Below are positions 5,953 through 13,427 of a stretch of DNA of 15,139 nt, in pieces; position 1 is the first letter of the stretch, and every line of letters begins with the position of its first letter. The notes under the pieces are model-generated. The model was not told the origin of the DNA. It made no database searches and worked only from the letters and a program-made list of their open reading frames with translations. A program made the translations under genes and the position numbers. Origin of the DNA: Pseudomonadota bacterium (GTDB lineage: Bacteria > Pseudomonadota > Alphaproteobacteria > Micropepsales > Micropepsaceae); assembly GCA_021817355.1 (NCBI GenBank), contig JAKAVI010000420.1:1-15139 (forward strand), read 5' to 3'.

Positions 5953-6975
5953 ATGGGCACTGCCAATCCGGTCCTTATAGAGCTGACCCGCGGCCAGCTG
6001 ATTGAAAGCAGCCACAGGGGAGCGATCGCCATCGCCGCTGCCTCCGGAGCGATCGTGCTGGCCCTCGGCGATGTTGATCACCCCGTCTACCCCAGATCCT
6101 CGCTCAAGCCGTTGCAGGCCTTGCCGCTCCTCGAATCGGGTGCGGCCACCTTTTTCGGCCTCAGCGACGAGGAGGTGGCATTGGCCTGCGCCTCCCATTC
6201 GGGGGAAGCGATGCACACTGAGCGCGTGGGTACCTGGCTCAGCCGTCTTGGCCTTTCCGTCGCCGATCTGGCCTGCGGGCCGCATCCGGTCCGTGATGAG
6301 CCGACGCGCACAAAGATGCTGTGCGCCCATGAAGACCCGAGCGCCCTCCACAATAATTGCTCGGGCAAGCACACCGGCTTTTTGACCCTGGCCAAACACC
6401 TTCGTGCCCCCACTGCGGGCTATGTGCATGTGGAGCATCCCGTGCAGCGCGCCGTCCACGCGGCCATTGCCGAGCTGGGGGGGCTCCAGGGTGCCCTGCC
6501 ATGGGGCGTGGATGGCTGCGCCGCGCCCAATTTTGCCCTGCCACTTGCGGCGTTCGCCCGTGCCCTTGCGTGCTTTGCCGCGCCCGATCGCCAGAGCCCG
6601 GCCCGTGCGGCGGCCATGCGGCGCATCCTCAGAGCGATGACCAGCTATCCCGAACTCGTCTCAGGTACCGGCAGAGCCTGTGCGATCCTGATGCGCGCAG
6701 CGTCGGGACGCGCGGCCGTCAAAACCGGTGCTGAAGGCGTCTTTGCCGCCATCATCCCCGAGAAGCAGCTGGCAATCGCCCTTAAGATCGATGACGGAGC
6801 CACCCGCGCCGCGGAAACCGCCATGGCCCATCTGCTCGAGCGCCTCGGACTTCTTGGTGCCGACGCAGCCGCACAACGCCTCGCGCGTACGCCGATCCTG
6901 AATACGAAGTCCACGGTGGTTGGTGAATGCCGGGCCGCGCCGGCCCTCACCAACCTTGATCTTGCCGGCCTATGA
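5953..6975 (+). CDS. L-asparaginase, Rhizobium etli (ReAV / class 3) type
   Basis: 340 aa, cytoplasmic. It hydrolyses L-asparagine to aspartate and ammonia. It belongs to the asparaginase_II family (PF06089), unrelated to the E. coli AnsA/AnsB fold. Residues matching those reported for the R. etli enzyme are present: the SxxK pair S49-K52 in RSSLKP, S81 in CASHSGE, C136 and K139 in NNCSGKH, D187 and C189 in GVDGC, C243 in RACAIL and K257 in AVKTGAEGVF. The metal-binding Cys/Lys set and both Ser-Lys pairs therefore look intact. The open frame extends upstream to 5725, but that part lies antisense to the methyltransferase gene; homology starts at MGTANPVLIELTRG. A TATAGA box ends 6 nt before this ATG. 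It stands alone, converging with the DUF6491 gene. Confidence 0.92.
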   Translation: MGTANPVLIELTRGQLIESSHRGAIAIAAASGAIVLALGDVDHPVYPRSSLKPLQALPLLESGAATFFGLSDEEVALACASHSGEAMHTERVGTWLSRLGLSVADLACGPHPVRDEPTRTKMLCAHEDPSALHNNCSGKHTGFLTLAKHLRAPTAGYVHVEHPVQRAVHAAIAELGGLQGALPWGVDGCAAPNFALPLAAFARALACFAAPDRQSPARAAAMRRILRAMTSYPELVSGTGRACAILMRAASGRAAVKTGAEGVFAAIIPEKQLAIALKIDDGATRAAETAMAHLLERLGLLGADAAAQRLARTPILNTKSTVVGECRAAPALTNLDLAGL

Positions 6976-6995
6976 GACGTGCAAGACTGACGTCT
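6975..6995. terminator. Weak hairpin between convergent genes
   Basis: AGACGT (6975-6980) and ACGTCT (6990-6995) form a 6-bp stem with a 9-base loop in the 27-base gap between the asparaginase stop and the DUF6491 stop. It could serve both strands. There is no T-run, so termination strength is doubtful. Confidence 0.3.
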
Positions 6996-7002
6996 GCGCC
7001 AT

Positions 7003-7386
7003 TTAATGGCGGTACTCGCCCATGGCTGCAACGCTGCGAATATAGCAATTCTGGACCATGCCGTTTGTGCGGTAACTGATCACATCGCCGGTGTTAAGAC
7101 AGCTCAGCGAGGTGCCGTCGGGCGAGCGCAGCGCGATGGCCTGAGCAAAGCTGAGATCAGGGCAGTACCCCATGAAATGGACCTGAAACTTGTGCTGCAT
7201 GTCGCTCTCAAGCACCAAGGTACGGTTGGCCCGGTGGAAGTTCCAACTGTAAACCCGGCCGATCTCAAGACAGCGTGCGTCTCTGTGCGGGGCGGTGGCC
7301 TTGCGCGGGGTCCGCGCTGCGGCGCCTCCAGCCACGGCAAGTGCCACACCACCGGCCAGAAGCGCCAAAAAGAGGTTGAACTTCAT
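7003..7386 (-). CDS. Small exported DUF6491-like protein
   Basis: 127 aa with a signal peptide: MKFN, a hydrophobic run to about residue 20, and likely cleavage near GGAAA-RT (about 24). The mature part carries four cysteines (C39, C75, C96, C114) and the layout CLEIGRVYSWNF, then alternating strands, GYCPDL followed by AQAIALRS, then SCLNTGDVISYR and CYIRSV. This matches my memory of the DUF6491 family of short alphaproteobacterial and gammaproteobacterial exported proteins of unknown function; I did not verify it by search. Two disulfides are plausible in the periplasm. An AAGGA lies about 9 bases before the ATG. It is divergent from the quinone oxidoreductase-like gene, with 149 bases between the starts. 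Confidence 0.78.
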   Translation of the reverse strand: MKFNLFLALLAGGVALAVAGGAAARTPRKATAPHRDARCLEIGRVYSWNFHRANRTLVLESDMQHKFQVHFMGYCPDLSFAQAIALRSPDGTSLSCLNTGDVISYRTNGMVQNCYIRSVAAMGEYRH

Positions 7387-7466
7387 AGCATCAGTTCCTT
7401 TTGCGTGGGGAGCCCACCTGTCACGATGGATAATTCCTTTGCGCCGGCTTCGTTCACTTGGCGGCC

Positions 7467-7476
7467 GGCAATTGCC
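7467..7476. promoter_or_regulatory. 10-nt palindrome in the divergent promoter region
   Basis: GGCAATTGCC is a perfect palindrome about midway between the two divergent starts (7386 and 7536). It may be an operator shared by the DUF6491 and MDR genes; no clear -10/-35 pair is visible next to it. Confidence 0.3.
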
Positions 7477-7481
7477 ACCTG

Positions 7482-7496
7482 AGGGGACACTCCCCT
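7482..7496 (+). promoter_or_regulatory. Hairpin or dyad upstream of the MDR reductase gene
   Basis: AGGGGA (7482-7487) and TCCCCT (7491-7496) are perfect complements around CAC, 39 bases before the ATG at 7536. It could be an operator half-site pair or a leader hairpin. The gene's own ribosome site, GGAG about 6 bases before the ATG, lies outside it. Confidence 0.35.
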
Positions 7497-7535
7497 AAGC
7501 TGACCAGCTATGGCATTGCTCATGCGGAGAGGCTT

Positions 7536-8537
7536 ATGAAATCACTGTTATGCAAAGCGTTCGGCCCGCCGGAAAACCTGGTGCTGGAAGAGGTCCCGAA
7601 TCTGTCAGCCGGCACAGGTCAGGTTGTCATTGCGGTCAAGGCCTGCGGCGTCAACTTTCCCGACGTTCTGATCATCGAAGACAAATACCAGTTCAAGCCG
7701 CCCCTGCCCTTTGCCCCTGGCGCCGAAATTGCCGGAATCGTCAAGGCGGTCGGCGCCGGTGTCGAGCGACCGCGGGTCGGGGATCGGGTGATTGCCTCCT
7801 GTGGCTGGGGCGGCATGGCCGAAGAGGTGCTAGCCGATGCGGCCAAGTGCATTCCCCTGCCCGATGACATGGACTTTGCCACGGGCTCGGCACTGGTCTT
7901 GACCTATGGCACCTCACACTATGCGCTGAAGGATCGGGCGCGGTTGAAGCCCGGGGAAAACCTTGTGGTGCTCGGCGCCGCCGGAGGTGTCGGACTGGCC
8001 GCAGTGGAACTGGGCAAGGTTATGGGCGCTACGGTCATTGCCGGCGCCTCCAGCCAGGAAAAGGTTGATCTTGCCATCGCTCATGGCGCTGACCGGGGCT
8101 TTGTCTATCCCACCGGCAGTCTCGACCGTAACCAGCAGAAGGAACTGTCCGAAACCATCAAGCAGCTGACCGATGGCAAAGGCGCCGATGTCCTCTACGA
8201 TCCGGTGGGGGGCGACTATGCCGAACCGGCCGTGCGGGCGATGGCCTGGGAAGGTCGCTATCTGGTCATCGGGTTTGCCGCCGGTGCGATCCCACGTATT
8301 GCGCTCAACCTCACGCTGCTCAAAAGCTGCGACCTCATGGGCGTGTTCTGGGGCGCCTTCACCGCGCGCAACCCCAAGCGCAACCAGGAGCATCTAGCCG
8401 AGATCGCGCGCTGGGTGCGTGAGGGAAAACTTCATCCCCACATCAGCGCCCGCTTTGAACTGGCACGCGGTGGCGAAGCCATCCGCATGCTTGCCGATCG
8501 CAAGGCCCAAGGAAAAGTGGTTGTGAGCATGGATTGA
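7536..8537 (+). CDS. Quinone oxidoreductase-like medium-chain reductase (zinc-free MDR family)
   Basis: 333 aa. An N-terminal GroES-like domain (1 to about 120) carries the quinone oxidoreductase marks GVNFPD (38-43), PFAPGAEIAG (58-67) and VGDRV (81-85). A Rossmann domain follows with the NADPH-binding loop LGAAGGVGLAAVELGK (146-161). The C-terminus ends with AQGKVVVSMD, typical of the group. The zinc ligands of alcohol dehydrogenases are absent. Such enzymes reduce quinones or activated alkenes (enones, acrylyl-CoA) with NADPH in the cytoplasm; the substrate here cannot be told. The start at 7536 has GGAGAGG just upstream; the longer frame from 7458 has no family likeness. A 9-bp stem terminator-like structure follows the stop. 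Monocistronic. Confidence 0.9.
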   Translation: MKSLLCKAFGPPENLVLEEVPNLSAGTGQVVIAVKACGVNFPDVLIIEDKYQFKPPLPFAPGAEIAGIVKAVGAGVERPRVGDRVIASCGWGGMAEEVLADAAKCIPLPDDMDFATGSALVLTYGTSHYALKDRARLKPGENLVVLGAAGGVGLAAVELGKVMGATVIAGASSQEKVDLAIAHGADRGFVYPTGSLDRNQQKELSETIKQLTDGKGADVLYDPVGGDYAEPAVRAMAWEGRYLVIGFAAGAIPRIALNLTLLKSCDLMGVFWGAFTARNPKRNQEHLAEIARWVREGKLHPHISARFELARGGEAIRMLADRKAQGKVVVSMD

Positions 8538-8541
8538 AGCA

Positions 8542-8580
8542 CTGGGGCTGTGGCATCCAGCTCTTCTCAGCCCCAGCTTT
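8542..8580 (+). terminator. Candidate terminator of the MDR reductase gene
   Basis: CTGGGGCTG (8542-8550) pairs perfectly with CAGCCCCAG (8568-8576), with a 17-base loop, followed by CTTT. It starts 5 bases after the reductase stop (8535-8537), and its right arm lies within the last codons of the convergent NRAMP-like gene (stop at 8567-8569). The T-run is short. Confidence 0.5.
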
Positions 8581-9853
8581 GCCAGATCATCCCGAGCACC
8601 GAAAGCCCCATCAGCACCGCGGCCAGCCAGCCCAGCACCACCAGCCAGCGCGGCAATGTCAGGGCTGGCTTGTGCGGTGGCTTGCGGTGGCGTGCGGTCG
8701 CGACCAGCATAGTGGCGATGATGATCGGCACTGAGACCACGCCGTTGATGACCGCTGCAAAGAACAGCATCTTGATGGGATCAAGGCCAACGGCGACGAG
8801 AAGAAGGCCGCCCAGTGTCGCCGCAGCGATGATGGCGTAAAATCCCTTCGCCTTGCTCGCGGGCAGTTCGAGGCTGTTCTGAATGCGGATACCTTCGGCG
8901 ACGGCGTAGGCCGCAGATCCCGCCAGCACGGGAACGGCAAGCAGTCCGGTGCCGACGATGCCGGCGGCAAAGAGTCCGAAGGTGAAATTGCCGGCGATGG
9001 GCCGCAGTGCTTCGGCTGCCTGGGCCGCAGTCTGGATATCGAGGATACCGTGGGCATGAAGTGTTGCCGCGGTGGTCACCAAGATAAACCAGGAAATGAG
9101 GTTGGAAAAAATCATCCCCACCCAGGTATCGAAGACAATGGCGCGAAAGGCCTGCCTCTTGTTGAGGCGATAGCTGGCAAGATCGTGGCTGAAACTGAGC
9201 CGTGACTCCTCAGCCTCCTGTGAGGCCTGCCAGTAGAACATATAGGGACTGATTGTGGTCCCGAACAATGCAACGACTGTCAGCATGTAGCCACGGCTGA
9301 GCGAAAGGTGCGGCCACAGCGTGAGCAGCACCACATGCCCAAAGGGCAGATGCACGGTGAAGGCTGCCCCAACATAGGCGAAGAGCACCAGCGTAAGAAA
9401 TTTGAGATAGCCTGCGTAGCGGTGATAGGGCACCAAGACCTGGGCGATGAGGCAAAGAAGACCGAAACCTGCGGCATAGGCGAGCGCCGGCCCGGCCACC
9501 ACCAGTTGCAGCGCGTCGGCCATCGCCGCCAGGTCCGCGGCGATGTTGATGGTGTTGGCAAGCGCCAAGAGTATTACTAAGGCCAGCATGATGCTTTTGG
9601 GCAGATGCCGCGCAATATTGGTGGTGAGACCACGGCGCGACTGCCAGCCGATGACGGCGCTGATGATCTGGATGGCCGCCATGAACGGCAAGGTCAGGAG
9701 CAAGGTCCAGGCCAGGCCGTAACCAAACTGCGCTCCGGCCTGTGAATAAGTGGCAATGCCGCTCGGATCATCGTCCGCAGCTCCGGTGATCAGCCCCGGG
9801 CCAAGCGCGCGCAAGACGCGCCGAAAGCCACCAGGCACAGGCATATCCGCCAT
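8567..9853 (-). CDS. Divergent NRAMP-family divalent metal transporter
   Basis: 428-aa inner-membrane protein with about 11 hydrophobic segments. TM1 carries GPGLITGAADDDPSGIATYS (18-37). The usual DPGN is DPSG, so the metal-binding Asp (D29) remains but Asn is replaced by Gly32. TM6 has GTTISPYMFYWQ (198-209) where GATVMPHNLYLH is usual, so the transition-metal-selecting Met is Ser202 and the proton-linked His is Tyr204. Loss of the Met is known in NRAMP relatives to favour hard ions such as magnesium over Mn or Fe, so manganese uptake (MntH) should not be assumed. I recall a large subgroup of COG1914 with this DPSG pattern. The ATG at 9853 follows the MarC gene stop by 2 nt (TGA-AA-ATG), so the two are probably coupled. 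The open frame extends to 9913, within marC. Confidence 0.87.
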   Translation of the reverse strand: MADMPVPGGFRRVLRALGPGLITGAADDDPSGIATYSQAGAQFGYGLAWTLLLTLPFMAAIQIISAVIGWQSRRGLTTNIARHLPKSIMLALVILLALANTINIAADLAAMADALQLVVAGPALAYAAGFGLLCLIAQVLVPYHRYAGYLKFLTLVLFAYVGAAFTVHLPFGHVVLLTLWPHLSLSRGYMLTVVALFGTTISPYMFYWQASQEAEESRLSFSHDLASYRLNKRQAFRAIVFDTWVGMIFSNLISWFILVTTAATLHAHGILDIQTAAQAAEALRPIAGNFTFGLFAAGIVGTGLLAVPVLAGSAAYAVAEGIRIQNSLELPASKAKGFYAIIAAATLGGLLLVAVGLDPIKMLFFAAVINGVVSVPIIIATMLVATARHRKPPHKPALTLPRWLVVLGWLAAVLMGLSVLGMIWQSWG

Positions 9854-9855
9854 TT

Positions 9856-10509
9856 TCAGCCGCCGTGAGGAAGGTGCGCCCAGCCGTTCCAGACGATCTG
9901 GATGCCGATGCACAGCATGATGAAGGCGGATAGGCGGGTGACCACCGCCGTCCCTGCCTTGCCCAGACGGGCGGTGATGGCATCGGCAGAGCTATAGACA
10001 AGGTAAATCGTCAGCGCCATGGCGATGAGGCTGACGATGGCGGTGCTGCCGAGCATGGCCAGATGGGCAAGGCCCCCACCCTTGGGCCGCTGACTGCCCA
10101 GCGTGACTGCCACTGAAATCGCACCCGGCCCGACCGTAAGGGGCATGCTGAGAGGGTAGAAGGCATCGATGTTTTCCACCTCGCCATGCGCGGTTTCGGC
10201 GTCCTGATGCGAGGGACGCAAGTCGGCATTGAGCAGCCGCCAGGCGAAGGCGGTGACAACAATGCCGCCGGCAATGCGCATGATCGCAAGATCGATGCCG
10301 AAGAATTCGAGAATGTAGGAGCCGATGAACAGGGCGCCAAAAAGCAGGAAAAACGAATTGATCGCAACACCGCGGGCGAGAACGCGCCGCTGGGCCTCGG
10401 TAGAAAATTGCGTCATGCCCAAAAAAATTGGCGCACAGCCGATCGGATTGACGATCGGAAAGAGCCCCGCATAAACAAGCAGGAAACTGTTCACAATCTC
10501 ATTCGCCAT
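9856..10509 (-). CDS. MarC/UPF0056-family integral membrane protein
   Basis: 217 aa with six predicted membrane segments, the normal size. The first helix ends in the family hallmark FPIVNPIGCAPIFLGMT (about 17-33), and the second half repeats it as YPLSMPLTVGPGAISVAVTLGS, reflecting the internal duplication of the family. MarC proteins were once linked to multidrug resistance in E. coli, but this was later not supported, and their function is unknown; a transport role is assumed. The frame is open upstream to 10797, overlapping uup; the ATG at 10509 begins the conserved region. An ATG at 10542 is a possible alternative. No clear Shine-Dalgarno is seen. Followed 2 nt later by the NRAMP-like gene. 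An 18-nt dyad lies 60 bases upstream. Confidence 0.88.
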   Translation of the reverse strand: MANEIVNSFLLVYAGLFPIVNPIGCAPIFLGMTQFSTEAQRRVLARGVAINSFFLLFGALFIGSYILEFFGIDLAIMRIAGGIVVTAFAWRLLNADLRPSHQDAETAHGEVENIDAFYPLSMPLTVGPGAISVAVTLGSQRPKGGGLAHLAMLGSTAIVSLIAMALTIYLVYSSADAITARLGKAGTAVVTRLSAFIMLCIGIQIVWNGWAHLPHGG

Positions 10510-10568
10510 GAAAACCCGGGGCGCGATCGCGTCGGCCAGCATAAGGATCAGGACCCAGCCTGGCCAGT

Positions 10569-10586
10569 GCCTTGACGGGTCAAGGC
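10569..10586. promoter_or_regulatory. 18-nt inverted repeat upstream of marC
   Basis: GCCTTGAC-GG-GTCAAGGC is a perfect dyad with 8-base arms in the 124-base gap between the uup stop (10634) and the marC start (10509). As RNA it makes a 7-bp stem with a CGGG or CCCG tetraloop. It may be an operator for the marC-NRAMP pair or a weak uup terminator; no T-run follows on the minus strand. Confidence 0.4.
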
Positions 10587-10633
10587 TCAAGATTTGGCCG
10601 TGGTGTCCCAGATAGGCAGTGCAGCTGGCGTGA

Positions 10634-12430
10634 TCAGCCTTCAAGCGCCTCGCGGCGCAGCTCAAGCTCGAGCCAGCGCTCTTCGGCAGCGTCGCGTTCG
10701 GCCTCAAGACTGGCAAGCGCCTTGCTCGCAGCGGCAAAGCGTTGGCCGTCGCGGGCATAAAGCCCGCTGTCTGCAAGTTCACGCTGCAGGGCTGCAATCT
10801 CCTGCTCTAGGCTGGCGATGCGATGAGGCAGCGTTTCGAGGGCATGCTTGTCCTTGAAACTGAGCTTGGCGGAGGCGTTGCGCGCTTTGCTGGCAAGCGG
10901 TTTGACCGGCCGCGACGGGCTCGGCGCTGCGACCGCCAGGCCATGGCCACGCTGGGCCAGCATGTCGCTGTAGCCCCCAGCATATTCTGTGAAGCGGCCG
11001 TCACCTTCGGCCACCAGCGTCGCCGTCGCCACGCGGTCAAGAAAGTCGCGGTCATGGCTGACCACAAGGACGGTGCCTGGATAGCTCGCAAGCATGTCCT
11101 CCAAAAGATCGAGCGTCTCCAGATCAAGATCATTGGTGGGTTCGTCCAGCACGAGGAAATTCGATGGCCTGGCGAGGGCCCGGGCAATGAGAAGCCTGGC
11201 CCGCTCGCCGCCGGACAATACCCGCACTGGCTGACGGGCCTGCTCGGGTGCAAACAGGAAGTCCTGCATGTAGGACATGACGTGACGCATCTGCTCACCG
11301 ACCGCCACATGCTCGCCATGGCCGCCGGTCAGAACCTCGGCAAGGCTCGCATCCGGATCAAGATCCTGGCGCGTTTGATCCAGTACCGCCAAAGCGAGGC
11401 TGGCTCCCAGGCGAACCTCGCCTGCATCAGGTGCAATCTCCTTGGTCAAAAGGCGGATCAGTGTGGTCTTGCCGCTGCCGTTACGCCCAATGATGCCGAT
11501 ACGGTCACGGCGCAGAATGCGCAGACTGACATCCCTCACCACGCTGCGTCCATCATAGCTCTTGCTGAGATGGCGGGCATCGACAACAACCGACCCACTG
11601 CCTGCCGCTTCCGCCGCCTCCAGGCGCACCGCGCCGACTGCCTGCAAGGCCGCGCGCCGGGCCTCGCGCAGCGATGCAAGTTCGGCCACTCGCCGCACAT
11701 TGCGCTTGCGCCGAGCGGTAACGCCATACCGCATCCAGTGTTCCTCTGCGGCAATCTTGCGCACAAGCTTGTGCTGGGCGAGCTCTTCTTCCTCCAAAAC
11801 CCTGTCTCGCCAGTCCTCAAACGCGGCAAATCCCTGGTCCAGGCGGCGTGTCGTGCCCCGATCAAGCCAGAGCGTGGCCCTGGAGAGTGTCTGCAGGAAG
11901 CGGCGGTCGTGGCTGATCAGCACCAGAGCAGAACGGCAATTGTGCAGATAGGCTTCCAGCCATTCAATGGCCGAAAGGTCAAGGTGATTGGTTGGCTCAT
12001 CCAGCAGCAGGATGTCCGGATCGGCAGCGAGCACCCGGGCCAGGGCTGCCCGACGCGCTTCTCCACCGGAAAGCTGCTCCGGCGCCTGGTCGACACTGAG
12101 ACCGAGCTTGCCCATCAGGCTGAAGGCCCGCGTCACCTCATCGCCCGGCGCAAGTCCGTCCGTCACATAGTCCTCGACAGTGGCAAAGCCCGCGAGCGAC
12201 GGTTCCTGTCCGAGGTAACGGATCGTCGCGCCAGGCTGCGCAAAGCGACTTCCCTGATCTGCTTCGATCAGGTCGGCAGCGATTTTCAGCAGCGTCGACT
12301 TGCCGGAACCATTGCGTCCTACGAGCGCCAGACGCTCCTGGGCGCCGAGCTGCAGCTCGGCGCCGGCAAGCAGCTGCGTGGCGCCAAAGCGCACATGAAT
12401 ATCGCCAAGAAGCAGGAGCGGCGGGGCCAT
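10634..12430 (-). CDS. uup: ABC-F ATPase Uup
   Basis: 598-aa soluble protein with two ABC domains and no membrane segment. Domain 1 has GRNGSGKST (38-46), LSGGE (120-124), ILLLDEPTNHLDL (140-152) and the switch SHD (173-175). A charged linker (about 205-275), rich in Glu, Lys and Arg, is the P-site tRNA interaction motif region. Domain 2 has GRNGSGKTT (315-323), LSGGERARL (405-413), LVLDEPTNDLDL (426-437) and SHD (458-460). A C-terminal coiled coil (about 525-598, ending WLELELRREALEG) is the Uup-type DNA/ribosome-binding extension and favours Uup over EttA or YheS. ABC-F proteins act on ribosomes at the E site; Uup loss affects transposon excision and ribosome recycling in E. coli. No strong ribosome site. 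Upstream of marC, same strand. Confidence 0.92.
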   Translation of the reverse strand: MAPPLLLLGDIHVRFGATQLLAGAELQLGAQERLALVGRNGSGKSTLLKIAADLIEADQGSRFAQPGATIRYLGQEPSLAGFATVEDYVTDGLAPGDEVTRAFSLMGKLGLSVDQAPEQLSGGEARRAALARVLAADPDILLLDEPTNHLDLSAIEWLEAYLHNCRSALVLISHDRRFLQTLSRATLWLDRGTTRRLDQGFAAFEDWRDRVLEEEELAQHKLVRKIAAEEHWMRYGVTARRKRNVRRVAELASLREARRAALQAVGAVRLEAAEAAGSGSVVVDARHLSKSYDGRSVVRDVSLRILRRDRIGIIGRNGSGKTTLIRLLTKEIAPDAGEVRLGASLALAVLDQTRQDLDPDASLAEVLTGGHGEHVAVGEQMRHVMSYMQDFLFAPEQARQPVRVLSGGERARLLIARALARPSNFLVLDEPTNDLDLETLDLLEDMLASYPGTVLVVSHDRDFLDRVATATLVAEGDGRFTEYAGGYSDMLAQRGHGLAVAAPSPSRPVKPLASKARNASAKLSFKDKHALETLPHRIASLEQEIAALQRELADSGLYARDGQRFAAASKALASLEAERDAAEERWLELELRREALEG

Positions 12431-12486
12431 GGTGGCACAATTCCCAAAAGATGGTTGTTAGAAGCTATCAGGCAAGCACCTGTCCA

Positions 12487-12500
12487 GTGCCGCGCGGCAC
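12487..12500. repeat. 14-nt perfect palindrome between the cation efflux gene and uup
   Basis: GTGCCGC-GCGGCAC is self-complementary. In RNA it forms a 5-bp GC-rich stem with a CGCG loop, 37 bases after the efflux gene stop and 57 bases before the uup ATG (minus strand). It may be a weak terminator or a protein site. Nothing else is evident in the 106-base gap. Confidence 0.35.
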
Positions 12501-12536
12501 GCGCCCATCGCTTTCCATCCCGAAGAAAGGTGGGAC

Positions 12537-13427
12537 TCAGGCTTCGGACAGCGTGGGCTCAAGGCCGGCAGGATCTTGATGGATGATCACTTCGGCCCGC
12601 GGAAACGCCTCCATCAGGTCGGCTTCGACCGCATCGCTCACAGCGTGGGCACGGGTCAGGCTCATCGCCGGATCAAGCTCCAGGTGCAGCTGAATGAAGG
12701 TATGAACTCCGGCCATGCGGGTGCGTAGATCATGCAGATCCGTCACGTCCTTGTGACGCATTACAATCTGCCGAATGCGATCACGCTCTTCATCCGGCAA
12801 TTCACGATCCATGAGCTGATCGTAGGACTGCCGAAACACGTGCACGGCACTCAGCGCAAGCAGGAACGAGATGATCAGCCCAACTGCCGGATCTGCCTTC
12901 TGCCAGCCGAAGCGGCTGGACAGCACCACGCCCAGCACCACCCCAAGATTGCTGAGAAGATCACCGACATAATGCATGCGGTCGGCGCGGATGGCGATGG
13001 ACCCGGTCCGTCGCACCGTCATTTCCTGAACCACCAGCAAGATGAGCAGCAGCACGATCGACACCCCGACCGCGCCAAGCGCGATGGCCGGCGCGACAAT
13101 GGCATGGGGCTCAAGCAGGCGGCTGACCGATTCAATGGCCAAAAATGCCACGGAGCCGGCGATGAAGGCCGACTGCATCAGCCCGGCCAGCGGCTCGGCC
13201 TTGCCATGACCAAAGCGGTGTTCGGCATCGGCTGGCATCAAGGCATGACGGATGGCGATCAGGTTGATCGCAGAGGCAAATACGTCGACCGCCGAATCGG
13301 CCAGTGAGGCCAGCATCGCGATCGAGTCACTGATCAGGTAGGCCGCGAGCTTGATGAAGACCAGCACCAGCGCAACGATGATCGCCGCCCAGGCCGTACG
13401 CTGCATCAGCGTGCCTTCAGCCGTCAT
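12537..13427 (-). CDS. FieF/YiiP-type cation diffusion facilitator (metal efflux)
   Basis: 296-aa inner-membrane zinc/iron-proton antiporter with six membrane helices and a cytosolic C-terminal domain. The transport site matches YiiP site A: D44 and D48 in ADSAVD, and H152 and D156 in HYVGD (YiiP D45, D49, H153, D157), a DD-HD set usually tied to Zn, Cd or Fe. Site B is D67, H70 and H74 in DAEHRFGH. Cytosolic binuclear-site histidines and Asp are present (LHDLRTR near 231-237, H242, H248, HQDP at 283-286). All key ligands are kept, so it should be functional. The ATG overlaps the pdxH stop (ATGA), which fixes the start at 13427 and points to translational coupling. The link with pdxH is not functionally obvious. 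Confidence 0.93.
   Translation of the reverse strand: MTAEGTLMQRTAWAAIIVALVLVFIKLAAYLISDSIAMLASLADSAVDVFASAINLIAIRHALMPADAEHRFGHGKAEPLAGLMQSAFIAGSVAFLAIESVSRLLEPHAIVAPAIALGAVGVSIVLLLILLVVQEMTVRRTGSIAIRADRMHYVGDLLSNLGVVLGVVLSSRFGWQKADPAVGLIISFLLALSAVHVFRQSYDQLMDRELPDEERDRIRQIVMRHKDVTDLHDLRTRMAGVHTFIQLHLELDPAMSLTRAHAVSDAVEADLMEAFPRAEVIIHQDPAGLEPTLSEA

Noticed and set aside
5835..6032. Upstream extension of the TrmH-like methyltransferase frame
   Set aside because: It would overlap the divergent asparaginase start and adds a non-conserved hydrophobic stretch. The alphaproteobacterial family begins at MRGYF.
10510..10797. 96-residue N-terminal extension of the MarC-family protein
   Set aside because: It overlaps the uup 3' end, is not hydrophobic in the MarC manner and shows no family likeness.
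10823..12586. 587-codon open frame on the + strand opposite uup
   Set aside because: Its codons line up exactly with uup codons on the other strand, where stops arise only from TTA, CTA and TCA in the sense gene, which are rare in GC-rich genes. The translation shows no recognisable domain, while uup has full ABC-F motifs.
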